From: Scandinavium sp036271055
GTDB lineage: Bacteria; Pseudomonadota; Gammaproteobacteria; Enterobacterales; Enterobacteriaceae
DNA: 64,000 nucleotides
Direction: 5' to 3'
Assembly (NCBI RefSeq): GCF_036271055.1
Contig: NZ_DATBBJ010000043.1
Span: 1-64,000 of the forward strand
The position numbers and the translations under genes were made by a program. The notes below the pieces were generated by a model. That model was not told the origin of the DNA. It ran no database searches and saw nothing but the letters and a program-made list of their open reading frames with translations. Position 1 is the stretch's first letter, and the number at the start of each line of letters is the position of its first letter. Of the stretch, positions 9,215 through 17,686 are shown piece by piece.

Positions 9215-9957
9215 TTCGCGTCCTGTGCATTAATGGTCGCGCTGATCCCCGTGGGATGCGTGATGCCCGCGGGCAACGGCCAGCTTCGGCTCTCCCCGGG
9301 CAACACATAGCCCAACAGACCAGGCGCGACTTCCCGCTCGCTCCCCCCTTGTCGAACGGAAACCTGACTCAGGCGCACATGAACGAGGTCACGGTTGCGC
9401 ACTTCAATGGCGGGTTTTCCGTCTATGGTGGTGGCATTCCAGCTCAGATTGCGGCTATCAACCTGCACATGATTCGTCCCTTCCGTTTCCACCGGCATCC
9501 CCTGACCGTAGACGAACAAGGGAATCGAATAACGCATTTGCAACTTGAGTCCTATCTGCGGTTTTGTCTCGCCCGTCGGTTGCGGAATTTCGTCGATAAT
9601 GATTCGGTAGGCCAGTTCTTTGCCCTGCGGCACGTTGGCCTGCTTAATCAGGCGGATCAACTGTTTGCCGCCACGATCCACACGCAAAATTGGCGGACTA
9701 GCCACCACGTCCTGTTGCTGTTGATAACGCTCAAAACCACCCTCTTGTTGCCAGCGCACAATGCGCACCTGCATCGTGGTGGCGCTTTCGCCCTGGTTTT
9801 CAATCCACAATTCGGTGGCTTTTTTATCTGCCGTCAGAAACGGATCGATGGGCCAGATAAGTACCGTAGCGGCGGCATGTACCGCAGAGGAAATCAGGAA
9901 AGTGCCGCTCAGACAGGCCAGCACGGTTAATGTGCGCGGTAGACAACTCTGGTTCAT
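9190..9957 (-). CDS. Periplasmic pilus chaperone (CsuC/PapD-like)
   Basis: Periplasmic chaperone that folds pilins by donor-strand complementation and hands them to the usher. 255 residues: signal peptide ending ...AVHA|AATV, then two immunoglobulin-like domains. The N-terminal domain has an RVDRGGKQLIRLIK segment, the usual place of the conserved Arg and Lys that anchor the pilin C-terminus, and ELAYRI(I)IDEIP, typical of the family. It sits 16 bp after the second pilin gene and overlaps the usher gene by 25 bp. Confidence 0.9.
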   Translation of the reverse strand: MNQSCLPRTLTVLACLSGTFLISSAVHAAATVLIWPIDPFLTADKKATELWIENQGESATTMQVRIVRWQQEGGFERYQQQQDVVASPPILRVDRGGKQLIRLIKQANVPQGKELAYRIIIDEIPQPTGETKPQIGLKLQMRYSIPLFVYGQGMPVETEGTNHVQVDSRNLSWNATTIDGKPAIEVRNRDLVHVRLSQVSVRQGGSEREVAPGLLGYVLPGESRSWPLPAGITHPTGISATINAQDAKWQSAAGN

Positions 9958-9973
9958 CCTCTTTCTCCCTGCA

Positions 9974-10525
9974 TTACCATGACAATGTCACGGTGAGTTG
10001 GTCACTGTAATTCCCAGCCGGGCTAAACCCGGTCAGTTGCGCGGCCCCGTACAGGGTCAACGCGATGTTATCGCCATTGCTGTAGGTCACAGATACTGGC
10101 TGATTGACGCCGATTTCGCTGTTGGCCGCCAGTGAACTGCTGCTGTACAACCGATATGGCACCCGGTCGGTGCCACCGGATCGCTGCATATTGCGCACCG
10201 TGGTGTAATTCTGTCCGGCGTTAATGCTCATGCTCAGCGCCACACCCGGTGTACACGCCAAGGACAACGACGCATTCGGTACAAACTGGGTACTGACTTG
10301 GCCGCTTTTCACCCCGCTGTAACTGCCGAAATTCAGTGAGCCCATCGCCCCGCCGCTGCCCGTCGACACCGAACACCCCGGCGTGATGGTGGCGTTAACT
10401 TTGAATGACTGGGTGGAGACCGTCAGCGCCTGCACCGGAAAGCCCTGACTTAGCAGCACAACCAGTCCTAAAAGGCGTAGCCGTTCCCGGGCTTCCCGCA
10501 GGAAACCTGATCCACCCGATGTCAT
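9974..10525 (-). CDS. Minor Csu-type pilin, SCPU domain
   Basis: Probable minor pilin (CsuA or CsuB equivalent). 183 residues: basic N-terminus, hydrophobic signal (about 16-34, ending near PVQA|LTV), then one SCPU domain with two cysteines that could form the usual disulfide (GCSV and LACTP) and the terminal strand YSDQLTVTLSW. It starts 8 bp after the major pilin stop with no strong ribosome binding site, so coupled translation is likely. Which minor subunit it is cannot be decided from sequence alone. Confidence 0.82.
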   Translation of the reverse strand: MTSGGSGFLREARERLRLLGLVVLLSQGFPVQALTVSTQSFKVNATITPGCSVSTGSGGAMGSLNFGSYSGVKSGQVSTQFVPNASLSLACTPGVALSMSINAGQNYTTVRNMQRSGGTDRVPYRLYSSSSLAANSEIGVNQPVSVTYSNGDNIALTLYGAAQLTGFSPAGNYSDQLTVTLSW

Positions 10526-10533
10526 TCGCGGGG

Positions 10534-11103
10534 TTAGTAATTGACGCTGACGTTAATCGTGTCGGTGTAGGTGCCCGGAACGACAGTCACGCTGTTACCG
10601 CCGCCCTGGATGCGTCCGTACAAGGTGTAGCTATCAACACCTCCCGTCGTGGAAGCAATCGGTAATGCGGTATTGTTGGTGATCACTGTGTTGTAGCCGC
10701 TGTCACTGTACAAGCTGTAAGCCACGCCTTGCGTTGCGTTGGTTGTGCTAACCAGATATCGCGCAGGTGTGCCCGGCGTGCCAACCACCGTTCCTGGCGC
10801 GGTACTGTTGGTATTGCCCGTGATAGCGACAGAATAGCTGCTGGTAGTGCACTGGACGGTGAAACTGTTTCCCCCGCTAGCCCCCGTTAACTGAGTGGTG
10901 AGCGTGGAGAAGGTGGCAGGACGCGTACCAAAATCGAGCGTACCGAAATTGATCCCACTTTGGCTGGGCGAGCCGTTAATCAGACAACCGTTGGTCAGTG
11001 TTAAAGTCGCCGCAATGGTCCCGAGACTGGTGACAGCCTGCGCGCCTGTAGAAACCAGCGCCAGTAAACCTGCGGAAGTAACAAGAAGACGTATTCTGTT
11101 CAT
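10534..11103 (-). CDS. Major Csu-type pilin (CsuA/B-like), SCPU domain
   Basis: First gene of the pilus operon and probably the rod subunit. 189 residues: signal peptide cleaved near AQA|VTSL, then one Ser/Thr/Gly-rich SCPU domain with cysteines in NGCLIN and VQCTTS and the C-terminal strand TYTDTINVSVNY. The start has GGAG eight bases upstream. Being first and lying nearest the regulatory gap fits high expression. Archaic pili of this kind mediate attachment and biofilm growth on abiotic surfaces in Acinetobacter; the role here is inferred from that. Confidence 0.85.
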   Translation of the reverse strand: MNRIRLLVTSAGLLALVSTGAQAVTSLGTIAATLTLTNGCLINGSPSQSGINFGTLDFGTRPATFSTLTTQLTGASGGNSFTVQCTTSSYSVAITGNTNSTAPGTVVGTPGTPARYLVSTTNATQGVAYSLYSDSGYNTVITNNTALPIASTTGGVDSYTLYGRIQGGGNSVTVVPGTYTDTINVSVNY

Positions 11104-11422
11104 CGGGTCGTCTCCGGAGTCAGAAGTCCTGACGCTTTTTTGTTGTGCGTCAGACGGTTAACAGGTCACCGTTGCGGGTACCTTAACTGAAATCTAGTTC
11201 AGGAGATTTCATTCAACCAACTCCGGGCACAAAATTAAGTCTTTTCCCCTATTTACATAATTAGTATTTATAAATCAGTTAATTAGAGACGCAGCGGCAA
11301 GACAAAATGACACACTGCAAAGAATATATTGCGTCTATTGTGACGTAAATCACACAACGTTAACGGGGATATGTAAGTGGCGCTAATCAGAATTTTAGAG
11401 AGGGTAAAACAAGAGGAGTAAT
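11104..11422 (-). promoter_or_regulatory. Regulatory region upstream of the Csu-type pilus operon
   Basis: About 320 AT-rich bases between the cheW terminator hairpin and the major pilin gene, with no credible gene. It contains the CRP site listed separately and several AT-rich candidate -10 elements (around 11245-11275), none of which can be chosen with confidence. No sigma-28 motif is visible, so pilus transcription is probably not class 3 flagellar. Confidence 0.6.
11339..11354. promoter_or_regulatory. Consensus CRP-binding site upstream of the pilus operon
   Basis: TGTGACGTAAATCACA has both consensus half-sites, TGTGA and TCACA, separated by six bases. It lies about 240 bp before the first pilin codon. 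This suggests that cAMP-CRP controls the pilus genes; the transcription start, and so the exact geometry, is unknown. Confidence 0.7.
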
Positions 11423-11442
11423 CCCCCCGCAGTCACGGGGGG
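11423..11442 (-). terminator. Hairpin after cheW
   Basis: A six-pair all-GC stem (CCCCCC at 11423-11428, GGGGGG at 11437-11442) with an eight-base loop starts 7 bp after the cheW stop. The U-tract on the minus strand is poor, so termination may be partial. It separates the mot-che transcript from the pilus operon. Confidence 0.5.
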
Positions 11443-11448
11443 AAATCA

Positions 11449-11952
11449 TTACGCTGCGCTGATGGCTGCGCTGTCGAGGAGAGACATTTCTTCGCTGTTC
11501 AACAGCTTTTCAATGTTGACCAGAATGAGCATACGGTCGCCCAATGCACCAAGACCGGTGAGGTATTCAGTTGAAAGCGTGACCGCAAACTCCGGCGCGG
11601 GACGAATTTGATCGGAAGCTAACGACAACACATCCGACACACCATCGACTACGATACCCACTACACGCTGGTGCAGATTCAGGACAATCACCACCGTGTT
11701 GTCGTTGTACTCCACATCTTGCTGGCTGAACTTCACGCGCAGATCGACAATCGGCACAATCACGCCACGAAGGTTAGTCACCCCTTTGATAAACGACGGG
11801 GTATTGGCAATACGCGTCACTTGATCATAACCGCGGATTTCCTGCACCTTCAGGATATCGATCCCGTACTCTTCATCCCCCAACGTGAAGACCAGGAACT
11901 CCTGGCCAGAGGGTTCACCCGCCAGTTTTGCTACATTCGTCATACCGGTCAT
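11449..11952 (-). CDS. cheW: CheW chemotaxis coupling protein
   Basis: CheW links receptors to the CheA kinase in the membrane-bound array. 167 residues, equal to E. coli CheW. It starts MTGMTNVAKLA and keeps EEYGIDILKVQEIRGY and the NLRGVIVPIVDLR segment used for receptor and CheA contacts. It follows cheA by 21 bp on the same strand and ends the motAB-cheAW operon. In E. coli tar follows directly; here a five-gene pilus operon comes between. Confidence 0.97.
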   Translation of the reverse strand: MTGMTNVAKLAGEPSGQEFLVFTLGDEEYGIDILKVQEIRGYDQVTRIANTPSFIKGVTNLRGVIVPIVDLRVKFSQQDVEYNDNTVVIVLNLHQRVVGIVVDGVSDVLSLASDQIRPAPEFAVTLSTEYLTGLGALGDRMLILVNIEKLLNSEEMSLLDSAAISAA

Positions 11953-11973
11953 TTTTTTCCCTTCTTCTTACCA

Positions 11974-14013
11974 TCAGGCGGCGGTGTACGCCACACGTTG
12001 TTCACGATTCAAACCCTGCAAAGCCTGAACATCGACAATCAGCGCTACGCTGCCATCCCCAAGGATGGTGGCGGCGGAGATGCCCGGCACTTTGCGGTAG
12101 TTGCTTTCCAGATTTTTCACCACCACCTGATGCTGGCCGATCAGCTGATCCACCAACAGCGCGTAGCGACGTCCTGCGCTTTGCAGGATAACCACGATAC
12201 CCTGAGTGGCTTCGGTTTTGGCCCCCTGAACATCGAAAACTTTCCACAATTCCACCAGCGGCAAATACTCCCCACGCACTTCCAGTACGCGTTCGCCGCC
12301 CGCCAGAGGATGCAAATCTTCATCACGTGGCTGAAGGGATTCCATCACCGCATTCAAAGGCAGAATGAAGACTTCGCCGCTCACTTTCACCGACATTCCG
12401 TCGAGGATCGCCAGCGTCAGGGGCAGCAGAATACGAATTGTTGTGCCCGTACCCTGCTTCGATTTAATTTCAACGTGACCACCCATTTCCTGGATGTTTC
12501 GTTTCACCACGTCCATGCCAACGCCACGCCCGGAGACGTCAGTCACCTGTTCGGCCGTAGAGAAACCTGGCGCGAAAATCAGCATCCCAACGTCTTCGTC
12601 GGTCATGTTTTCGCTGACGGCCATGCCCTGAGACAGCGCTTTCGCCAGAATGCGCTCACGGTTCAGACCCGCGCCGTCGTCGGTGACTTCGATGCAGATA
12701 TTTCCGCCCTGATGTTCTGCGGAAAGCGTCAGGTTACCGACGGCAGATTTACCCGCTGCCATGCGGTTTTCCGGTGATTCAATCCCGTGATCCAGGCTGT
12801 TACGCACCAGGTGCGTTAACGGATCGATAATGCGTTCGATCAGGCTCTTATCGAGTTCGGTTGAGCTGCCCATCAGGGTCAGTTCCACCTGTTTATTCAG
12901 TTTGCCTGCCAGGTCGCGCACCAGGCGCGGGAAGCGGCTGAACACATATTCCATCGGCATCATACGAATCGACATCACCGATTCTTGCAGGTCACGGGCA
13001 TTACGCTCGAGTTGACCCATGCTGGTGATCAGATCACCGTGCTGCACCGGGTCAAGTTCGTTGGAACGCTGCGCCAGCATCGACTGGGTGATCACCAGTT
13101 CACCGACCAGGTTAATCAGTTGATCGACCTTTTCCACCGCCACACGAATGCTGGTGGACTCGCTGGCTTTGGCTGGTTTTTCACGTTCAACGCGTGGTGA
13201 GGTTGCCGCTTCTTTCGGTACGGCTTTCAGCGTCGGGGCATTTGCCACCGCTGGCACATCAGCAACATCCACCACAGCGGGTGCAGACGTTTCCGCCACC
13301 GGAGTGGCTGCGGCAGATGCGGTTTCAAAGGCAATCTGGTCGGCTTCAATCACAAAGCACAACACCGCCACGATATCGTCCTGCGATACCGCGCCGTCGA
13401 GATTTGCGCTCAGTGAGTCCGCCGTTTTCACCACCTGGCTAATTTGCGCCAGATTGCTCAACTCTTCCTGCAACATCTCCGGCTCGCCTGCTTTCAGACG
13501 CGACAGCACGATGCGGGTCTGGCCTTCACTTTGCTGTGGGGCAATCGCCACGTCGTTTTCGGACTCTTCACTTTCCACCACGCTCAGTTTTGCACCGGCC
13601 GCAGGGGCCGCCACTTCACCTTTTGCCTCTAAAGCCAACTGGCGCAGAGCGTGACAGATGTATTCGAAGTTCGCAGCGTCCGGCTCCTGCGAGCTTTTAT
13701 AGGCATCGAGCTGTTCCTGCATAATGTCTTTCGTTTCCAAAAACAGGTTGATAATGTCGGTATTGAGCTGCATTTCACCGCGCCGTGCATCGTCCAGCAG
13801 GTTTTCCATCAGGTGCGTGGTTTCCTGCAAAACGCTAAAACCAAAGGTGCCTGCGCCGCCTTTTATGGAGTGCGCCGCACGAAAAATAGCGTTCAGCTGC
13901 TCTGAGTCAGGGGCTTCTGGCACGAGATCCAGCAGGTGCTGCTCCATATCCGCCAACAATTCGTCGGCTTCATCAAAAAATGTCTGATAAAAATCGCTGA
14001 TATCCATACTCAC
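11974..14013 (-). CDS. cheA: CheA chemotaxis histidine kinase
   Basis: CheA autophosphorylates and passes phosphate to CheY and CheB under receptor control. 679 residues, against 654 in E. coli; the extra length is in Ala/Pro/Val-rich linkers around P2 (about 135-270). Domains in order: P1 with phospho-acceptor H48 (AAHSIKGGAGTFGF), P2, P3 dimerisation, P4 ATPase (LVRNSLDHGIE and DDGAGLNRE), P5 CheW-like. M98 is kept, the internal start that makes short CheA in E. coli. It lies 4 bp after motB and before cheW. Confidence 0.97.
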   Translation of the reverse strand: MSMDISDFYQTFFDEADELLADMEQHLLDLVPEAPDSEQLNAIFRAAHSIKGGAGTFGFSVLQETTHLMENLLDDARRGEMQLNTDIINLFLETKDIMQEQLDAYKSSQEPDAANFEYICHALRQLALEAKGEVAAPAAGAKLSVVESEESENDVAIAPQQSEGQTRIVLSRLKAGEPEMLQEELSNLAQISQVVKTADSLSANLDGAVSQDDIVAVLCFVIEADQIAFETASAAATPVAETSAPAVVDVADVPAVANAPTLKAVPKEAATSPRVEREKPAKASESTSIRVAVEKVDQLINLVGELVITQSMLAQRSNELDPVQHGDLITSMGQLERNARDLQESVMSIRMMPMEYVFSRFPRLVRDLAGKLNKQVELTLMGSSTELDKSLIERIIDPLTHLVRNSLDHGIESPENRMAAGKSAVGNLTLSAEHQGGNICIEVTDDGAGLNRERILAKALSQGMAVSENMTDEDVGMLIFAPGFSTAEQVTDVSGRGVGMDVVKRNIQEMGGHVEIKSKQGTGTTIRILLPLTLAILDGMSVKVSGEVFILPLNAVMESLQPRDEDLHPLAGGERVLEVRGEYLPLVELWKVFDVQGAKTEATQGIVVILQSAGRRYALLVDQLIGQHQVVVKNLESNYRKVPGISAATILGDGSVALIVDVQALQGLNREQRVAYTAA

Positions 14014-14017
14014 GCTA

Positions 14018-14950
14018 TCACCTCTGCTCGGATTGTGGCGATGTGGGACTTGTGGTCGCCGGAGGCAAGGCCGCCGGTTGCTGTAATACGCTTAACGGTT
14101 CGTTCTGACTCTCGGCGTTCTCATGGAGGATCGCCTGTTCAGCCTGAGTGTTCAGCACCAGTAAACTGATGCGGCGGTTGATCGCGTCATCACCGCCGTG
14201 CTGCTGTAATTTCATGGTGTTTGCCATGCCAATCACGCGTAGCACTTTACCGTCGTCCAGGCCGCCCGCGACCAGCTCCCGACGCGACGCATTCGCGCGG
14301 TCGGCGGAGAGTTCCCAGTTGCTGTATCCGCGATCGCCCGTGGCATACGGGAAATCATCGGTGTGGCCTGAAAGACTGATTTTGTTGGGGACTTCATTCA
14401 ACACTGGCGCGATGGCACGTAAAATATCGCGCATGTAGGTCTCAACTTCCGCGCTGCCGGTTTTAAACATCGGGCGATTCTGGCTGTCGATAATCTGAAT
14501 TCGCAGCCCTTCCTGGACTAAATCGATTTTCAGATACTGACGCAGCGCGCGTAGTTTCGGGTCGGACTCAATCAGTTGATCAAGCTCGCCGCGAATTTTC
14601 TTCAGCCGGTTCTGCTCCATGCGCTTTTTAAGCTCATCGATGTTTGGCTCTTTTTTCACTTCGCCCTGTTGTTGCGTGTAATCATCGCCGCCACCGGGGA
14701 TCGGGCTGTCGCTGTTTGAAATGCGCGGCCCGCCAGTGACCGCTGTCGCCAGTGGTGTGCGGAAATACTCGGCAATCTGAATCAGCTCTTTCGGGCTGGA
14801 AATCGAGATAAGCCACATCACCAGAAAGAAGGCCATCATCGCGGTCATAAAATCGGCATACGCAATCTTCCACGAGCCGTGTCCGGCACTGCTGTGGTTT
14901 TTATGCTTACGCCGTTTGACGACGACTATTGGGTGGGACTGGTTTTTCAT
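14018..14950 (-). CDS. motB: MotB flagellar stator protein
   Basis: MotB pairs with MotA to form the proton-driven stator and anchors it to peptidoglycan. 310 residues (308 in E. coli). One transmembrane helix near 30-50 carries the proton-binding aspartate D33 (YADFMTAMMAFF), equivalent to E. coli D32. The C-terminal OmpA-like domain (about 150-270) has the NWELSADRANASRREL peptidoglycan-binding motif. The start overlaps motA by 4 bp. Confidence 0.97.
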   Translation of the reverse strand: MKNQSHPIVVVKRRKHKNHSSAGHGSWKIAYADFMTAMMAFFLVMWLISISSPKELIQIAEYFRTPLATAVTGGPRISNSDSPIPGGGDDYTQQQGEVKKEPNIDELKKRMEQNRLKKIRGELDQLIESDPKLRALRQYLKIDLVQEGLRIQIIDSQNRPMFKTGSAEVETYMRDILRAIAPVLNEVPNKISLSGHTDDFPYATGDRGYSNWELSADRANASRRELVAGGLDDGKVLRVIGMANTMKLQQHGGDDAINRRISLLVLNTQAEQAILHENAESQNEPLSVLQQPAALPPATTSPTSPQSEQR

Positions 14951-15837
14951 GCGTCCTCGGTCGTCGACTGTTGTGCCGTTGGGTTGCGCACCGCACGAAC
15001 GTGCTCTTCCAGCTCAATGAACGAGGGACGTTCGCTGGAGTACAGCGTCTTACGACCAAACTCCACCGCGATCGGTGGCGCATAGCCGTTGAGGTTCGAC
15101 AGCAGCGTGATTTTAACGCACTGCATCATCTTGCTGGTTTCCGCACTTTTTTGACGCAGTACGGTCGCCAGCGGAGAAATAAATCCATACGCCAGTAAAA
15201 TACCGAGGAACGTCCCCACCATCGCATGGGCGATCATTGCGCCAAGTTCTGCCGCAGGACGATCTGCCGATCCGAGCGCGTGAACCACGCCCATTACCGC
15301 CGCCACGATACCGAATGCAGGCAGAGAATCACCGACCAGCGCCAGGCTGTTTGCCGGTACTTCCGATTCGCTTTCATGCGTTTCAATCTCTTCATCCATC
15401 AGCGCTTCAATTTCGAAGGTATTCATGTTGCCGCTGATGATGAGGCGCAGATAATCGACGATAAACTCCAGCATCACTTTATCCGCCAAAATGCGCGGAT
15501 AGCTGGCGAAGATTTCACTTTCGGTTGGGTTTTCGATGTCACGTTCCAGCGAGAACATTCCCTGCTGGCGTGACTTCGCCATCAGCCGGTAGAGCAGCGC
15601 CAGCAGATCCATGTACATACTTTTGGTATATTTTGAACGGCGAAACAGCAACGGCAACGCTTTCAGCGTCCCCTTGATAGCTTTACCGTTGTTACCAACG
15701 ATAAATGCCCCTATCCCCGCCCCCGCAATGATGATCAATTCTGCAGGCTGATAGAGTGCCCCAAGGTGTCCGCCGGTAAACGCATACCCGCCGAAAACTG
15801 TACCAAGAACAACCAGGTAACCTAATAAGATAAGCAC
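14947..15837 (-). CDS. motA: MotA flagellar stator protein
   Basis: MotA forms the proton channel and pushes on FliG. 296 residues (295 in E. coli), with four transmembrane segments (two near the N-terminus, two near 170-225) and a cytoplasmic loop carrying the charged residues that contact FliG. The start is GTG at 15837 with AAGGATG upstream. It is the first gene of motAB-cheAW, 123 bp after flhC and behind the flhDC terminator. I could not find a convincing sigma-28 promoter in that gap, although one is expected. Confidence 0.97.
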   Translation of the reverse strand: MLILLGYLVVLGTVFGGYAFTGGHLGALYQPAELIIIAGAGIGAFIVGNNGKAIKGTLKALPLLFRRSKYTKSMYMDLLALLYRLMAKSRQQGMFSLERDIENPTESEIFASYPRILADKVMLEFIVDYLRLIISGNMNTFEIEALMDEEIETHESESEVPANSLALVGDSLPAFGIVAAVMGVVHALGSADRPAAELGAMIAHAMVGTFLGILLAYGFISPLATVLRQKSAETSKMMQCVKITLLSNLNGYAPPIAVEFGRKTLYSSERPSFIELEEHVRAVRNPTAQQSTTEDA

Positions 15838-15901
15838 GACATCATCCTTCCACGATTAGTAAGCCCGGGAAGAACAGAAAACAATTAACCGAAACGGCGG
15901 C

Positions 15902-15931
15902 AAAAAAAAGCAGCGGACCTGCGTCCGCTGC
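15902..15931 (-). terminator. Intrinsic terminator of flhDC
   Basis: On the minus strand, GCAGCGGA pairs with TCCGCTGC (15910-15917 and 15924-15931) around a six-base loop, followed by eight Ts. It starts 29 bp after the flhC stop and separates flhDC from motA. Confidence 0.9.
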
Positions 15932-15960
15932 TGGAGTGTTTTGCCACACCTGATCGTCAG

Positions 15961-16539
15961 TTAAACAGCTTGTTTTATCTGTTCATCCAGCAGTTGTGGT
16001 GTTATATCGGCACTTTCTGGGATAAGTTTACGTCTTTTTACTGCTCGCGACGGTGGCTGGCAAAGACTGCACACGAAGCTCCCCACGGGTTGGTGAGCAT
16101 GAGTGATAAAATTGCCGCCGCAGCTGTTGCAGCCGCTGAGCTCAAGCATACCGCTCTCAACAAAACGCACCAGAGTCCATGCACGCGTCAGGGCCAAAAT
16201 CGGACCATTTTCCTGTTGTGGACACTGCTCCAGATAGAGACGATAAGCCCTGATGACCGCATCAACGCCATTGCACAACCGGGTTTTCAGTAAATACTGC
16301 CAGGCATTACAGAACATCGACGAGTGGATGTTCTGCTCCCAGGTCATAAACCAGTCGGTAGAAAACGGCAGCATGCCTTTCGGCGGCGGGCTACCGCGAA
16401 GCTCTTTGTACAATTTTATGAGGCGACCGCGACTCAGCTGTGTTTCGCTCTCGAGCATTTGCAAACGTGCCCCAAGCGTAATCAGTTCCATTGCCAGTTG
16501 TATGTCGCGGGCTTCCTGAACAATGCTTTTCTCGCTCAT
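15961..16539 (-). CDS. flhC: FlhC, subunit of the flagellar master activator
   Basis: FlhC and FlhD form the FlhD4C2 activator of class 2 flagellar promoters. 192 residues, as in E. coli. The C-terminal part keeps the four-cysteine zinc site (GCNSCGG and VCSLC). The start lies 2 bp after the flhD stop, so translation is likely coupled. Confidence 0.97.
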   Translation of the reverse strand: MSEKSIVQEARDIQLAMELITLGARLQMLESETQLSRGRLIKLYKELRGSPPPKGMLPFSTDWFMTWEQNIHSSMFCNAWQYLLKTRLCNGVDAVIRAYRLYLEQCPQQENGPILALTRAWTLVRFVESGMLELSGCNSCGGNFITHAHQPVGSFVCSLCQPPSRAVKRRKLIPESADITPQLLDEQIKQAV

Positions 16540-16541
16540 GA

Positions 16542-16892
16542 TTAGGCCCTTTTCTTCCTTGCAGAACCATCTGCGAGGCTAGCTTCCTTCAGTAAGCGTG
16601 TAGAGAGCAAAATCCCGGTATGAATTTGTTGAAGATCGTCAACGCGCGACTCTTGTGTGAGTCGAGTGATGGTTTGATGGCTGTCAAAACGGAAATGACA
16701 AACCAACTGGTTGGTCTCCGCTAATTTAACCATCTGTGGAAGTGTCAGATCGCCTAACGTTGTCGCCATCTCTTCGTTGATACCGAGACGGAACATGGCA
16801 GAGGCTTTATCCTGACTAATCAAACGCTGTGCAAGTAATAAATAAGACAAATTAATGTCATAGATATGCTTTAGCAACTCGGATGTATGCAT
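16542..16892 (-). CDS. flhD: FlhD, subunit of the flagellar master activator
   Basis: Partner of FlhC in the master activator of flagellar genes. The ATG at 16892 (MHTSELLKHIYD) gives 116 residues, the length used for E. coli; an in-frame ATG three codons earlier (16901) would give 119. GGGATGGG just before 16892 can serve as a ribosome binding site for the shorter form. First gene of the flhDC operon, with a long leader and a large regulatory region upstream. Confidence 0.96.
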   Translation of the reverse strand: MHTSELLKHIYDINLSYLLLAQRLISQDKASAMFRLGINEEMATTLGDLTLPQMVKLAETNQLVCHFRFDSHQTITRLTQESRVDDLQQIHTGILLSTRLLKEASLADGSARKKRA

Positions 16893-16925
16893 TTTTCCCA
16901 TCCCGAATAACCAACCATTATTTTA

Positions 16926-16970
16926 TGCGGCAAGGCCGCACCCCGTGATGTCGCCGGGTAAAATACCCGG
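16926..16970 (-). promoter_or_regulatory. Two hairpins in the flhDC leader RNA
   Basis: Upstream of the flhD ribosome binding site the leader can form CCGGGTA / TACCCGG (16954-16970) and TGCGGC / GCCGCA (16926-16940). A run of eight Ts precedes the first hairpin in the RNA sense. The flhDC leader is a known target of CsrA and small RNAs in E. coli; whether these hairpins take part is inference. Confidence 0.5.
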
Positions 16971-17169
16971 TAAAAAAAAGAAACGGCCAAAATGCATAGT
17001 TGTCTTAGGCTTACATCCCTGCGAATTGTAAGGTCACCTTCTTCGAAACCAGGCTAACCCTACAATTTAAAAAATTCTTACAATTGACTAAGATTTTTCC
17101 TAATTCGACGCAACTCTACTCGTCAGTTCTGACACATACAACGTGGCCTTTCATTAAATTTGAAAATTA

Positions 17170-17185
17170 TGTGATACGAGTCACA
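17170..17185. promoter_or_regulatory. CRP-binding site of the flhDC promoter
   Basis: TGTGATACGAGTCACA has both consensus CRP half-sites with a six-base spacer. It lies about 285 bp before the flhD start codon. cAMP-CRP is an established activator of flhDC in E. coli, and the spacing to a candidate start near 17107 (about 70 bp) agrees with that promoter. Confidence 0.82.
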
Positions 17186-17686
17186 TAAAGTGGGTGAATC
17201 ATAACACCAAATCCATCAGTTACAATTGTCATTTGTATAAATAGCATCCAAAATAGGATCTTTTATATTCTGTACACCCGAATAATTCTGAATAACACAT
17301 TCAGTTGCTCTCTTTTTGGACAAACCAAATTGCCTACACCTTTGCTTAACAATGCATCGATCCCTGATTTGCATCACTTTTTTTCTTACCCTTGTAAAAC
17401 AGTGAGTTACTTGTTGATTTATTTACGATAATTTCACAATGAAATAATTAGAATTATGTTAGTTTTGTTGTGTAATAAGTTACAAAACTATTATTTCTTT
17501 TTTAAATTTTAGATAAGTGCGTAAAAATTCACTCAACCATGCTGTCAAGCGGTATTCTTTACATAAGAATAATTGATGAATATTAGAAGAGCCTCACAAT
17601 TCAGCCGCCTGCCCCCTCTTGCAGCAGTGACCGAAACAGGGTAATAGGAATAAAGAGGCGTTTTCCCTCACCGTTAAGGAGTCACA

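Larger units (their letters stand above)
16902..17686. promoter_or_regulatory. flhDC / uspC divergent regulatory region
   Basis: 785 bases without a gene, strongly AT-rich from about 17040 to 17600, between divergent flhDC (minus) and uspC (plus). It holds the flhDC leader hairpins and CRP site listed separately. A candidate flhDC -10 (TAGAGT at 17118-17113, minus) and -35 (TTGTAT at 17141-17136) would place the start near 17107, about 70 bp from the CRP centre. On the uspC side only a good ribosome binding site (AAGGAG before 17687) is clear. The AT-rich part would suit H-NS binding. Confidence 0.7.

Noticed and set aside
11671..12777. 368-codon open frame on the plus strand across cheW and cheA
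   Set aside because: It is the antisense of two securely identified genes, has no family resemblance or ribosome binding site, and its composition reflects the coding strand.
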